The notes under the pieces are model-generated. The model was given only the letters and a program-made list of their open reading frames with translations. It had not been told where the DNA came from and searched no databases. This document shows, piece by piece, positions 39,790-40,416 of a stretch of 40,416 nucleotides of DNA. The first letter of the stretch is position 1. Each line of letters starts with the position of its first letter. Origin of the DNA: Aquimarina macrocephali JAMB N27 (lineage in GTDB: Bacteria; Bacteroidota; Bacteroidia; Flavobacteriales; Flavobacteriaceae); contig NZ_JACA01000065.1 of assembly GCF_000520995.1 (NCBI RefSeq), positions 1-40,416 of the forward strand, written 5' to 3'. Both the position numbers and the translations under genes were made by a program.

Positions 39790-40188
39790 TTAAAGATCAA
39801 AGTTTAGAATTTCATTTTCAATCTCTGTTTTTCGAGATGTTAATGTCTCCTGAAGAACATCGGTAACAATCTGGATCAAATTATTATTAGATGTTTTGAA
39901 CTCCTTATGATTTTCATCTTTAAGAGCAAAAACACAATTATCGCCGTTATTGAATTTAAACTTGTTGAGCTCATCCAATGTGGTCGTTAATCGCTCTCTT
40001 TGATTGGCTAACCCTTTGAGCTTTTCAAAGTTGGTAATGCGTTCTTCCAAAGATTTAGTGACTTTTACGTCAATTGCTTCTTGTGCAAGTGTTTTCACTG
40101 GTGTTGTTGTTTTTGATGTTGCACCATTTTTTGTGTTCGCTGCTGGAGTCTTTTTTTCTACTCCATTTTGTTTTGCTGTTCCTGCCAT
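39790..40188 (-). CDS. 132-residue protein with Lys/Thr-rich start and coiled coil
   Basis: The N-terminal ~35 residues are low complexity (Lys, Thr, Ala, Asn). A helical coiled coil follows (about 44-75, KSLEERITNFEKLKGLANQR, ERLTTTLDELNKFKF), then a compact end (NCVFALKDENHKEFKTSNNN, LIQIVTDVLQETLTSRKTEI). I have seen proteins of this plan in mobile elements of Bacteroidota but cannot name the family. It has its own terminator and a ~60-base leader, so it is a single-gene unit. Confidence 0.65.
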   Translation of the reverse strand: MAGTAKQNGVEKKTPAANTKNGATSKTTTPVKTLAQEAIDVKVTKSLEERITNFEKLKGLANQRERLTTTLDELNKFKFNNGDNCVFALKDENHKEFKTSNNNLIQIVTDVLQETLTSRKTEIENEILNFDL

Positions 40189-40416
40189 AATTTCTAATAT
40201 TTAAGATTAAACATTTATTTTTAATGCTTTTTCGATCCATTTGGCTTTTGTGATCTCGAAAGCGGTGCAATAATTGACGCGAAGCATGACGGGCAAGATG
40301 GCAGCGGTTATTTTTTAGTGTGTTTTTCTTTTTCGTAGTAAAAAATGTTCGTGTCCCCGAAGGGCTTGGTCTTGCATCCTCCTTTTGGAAATCTAGCGGC
40401 TATATTTGCATAAGAG
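40189..40416. promoter_or_regulatory. Divergent intergenic region at the window edge
   Basis: No gene start is visible on the + strand before the window ends. The region contains the second copy of the 21-base motif (40334-40354) and a promoter on the + strand: TTTTG at 40383-40387 and TATATTTG at 40401-40408, the Bacteroidota -33/-7 arrangement. Transcription thus leads out of the window to the right. Confidence 0.5.
40334..40354 (+). repeat. Copy 2 of the 21-base motif found inverted at 15281
   Basis: Read on the + strand it is cgtagtaaaaaatgttcgtg plus one t, identical to the 15281 copy at 19 of 21 positions. It points toward the promoter at 40383-40408. Confidence 0.7.

Noticed and set aside
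40070..40270. 66-residue frame upstream of the 132-residue gene
   Set aside because: It overlaps the start of the 132-residue gene in another frame and reads as basic low-complexity leader sequence; no support.

Overview
The window is AT-rich DNA from a Bacteroidota, most likely a marine Flavobacteriia. The evidence is an RHS protein with the YYPFGM-type core, hardly any Shine-Dalgarno sites in front of most genes, Bacteroidota-like promoter motifs (TATATTTG), and families such as SPI-type lipoproteins, TIGR02594-like hydrolases and DUF6035/CoiA-like proteins. No tRNA, rRNA, CRISPR array, integrase, terminase, portal or tail gene was seen.

Layout. (1) 1-2.2 kb, + strand: the 3' end of an RHS polymorphic-toxin gene with two small putative immunity genes, closed by a bidirectional terminator. 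This is probably host chromosome. (2) 2.2-15.2 kb, - strand: about 23 tightly packed genes. At least 17 encode small proteins with one membrane segment. They include three peptidoglycan hydrolases, two peptidoglycan-binding proteins, a holin/spanin-like set, three very Arg/Lys-rich membrane proteins, a metalloprotease, a jelly-roll-like candidate capsid protein, a protein carrying a related domain split by a seven-bladed propeller, and a 56-residue coat-like protein at the head. (3) 15.2-26.9 kb: cargo in both orientations that looks like a defence island. It holds an unknown secreted/membrane pair, a decayed zinc-finger gene, a NACHT NTPase with a small membrane partner, a ShosTA-like PRTase/DprA pair, a membrane pentapeptide protein and a CoiA-like nuclease. 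(4) 27.0-38.1 kb, - strand: an operon-like run of a packaging-type ATPase, an acidic protein, a DnaA-domain-IV-like protein, small proteins, a VWA-like/MoxR ATPase pair and a 1395-residue Strawberry-notch-type helicase. (5) 38.1-39.6 kb: an islet of foreign character (DUF3768 and a RelBE-like toxin-antitoxin pair with strong Shine-Dalgarno sites and a sigma70-like promoter). (6) 39.8-40.4 kb: a small conserved-looking gene with a terminator, then a promoter pointing out of the window.

Interpretation. Regions 2 and 4 together read best as the virion, lysis and packaging/replication halves of an integrated, tailless virus with a membrane-containing particle, interrupted by a defence-gene cargo region. 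An internal-membrane virus would explain why nearly every structural-region protein has one transmembrane helix, why several are polycationic (genome contact), why peptidoglycan hydrolases are membrane-anchored, and why there is an FtsK/HerA-A32-type ATPase but no terminase or tail. The strongest sequence clue is an apparently shared beta domain in the 287-residue candidate capsid protein and, split by the propeller, in the 568-residue protein. A near-identical 21-base motif lies in opposite orientation at 15.3 kb and 40.3 kb. The viral reading is inference: no family here was matched by search, and the element's ends were not identified.
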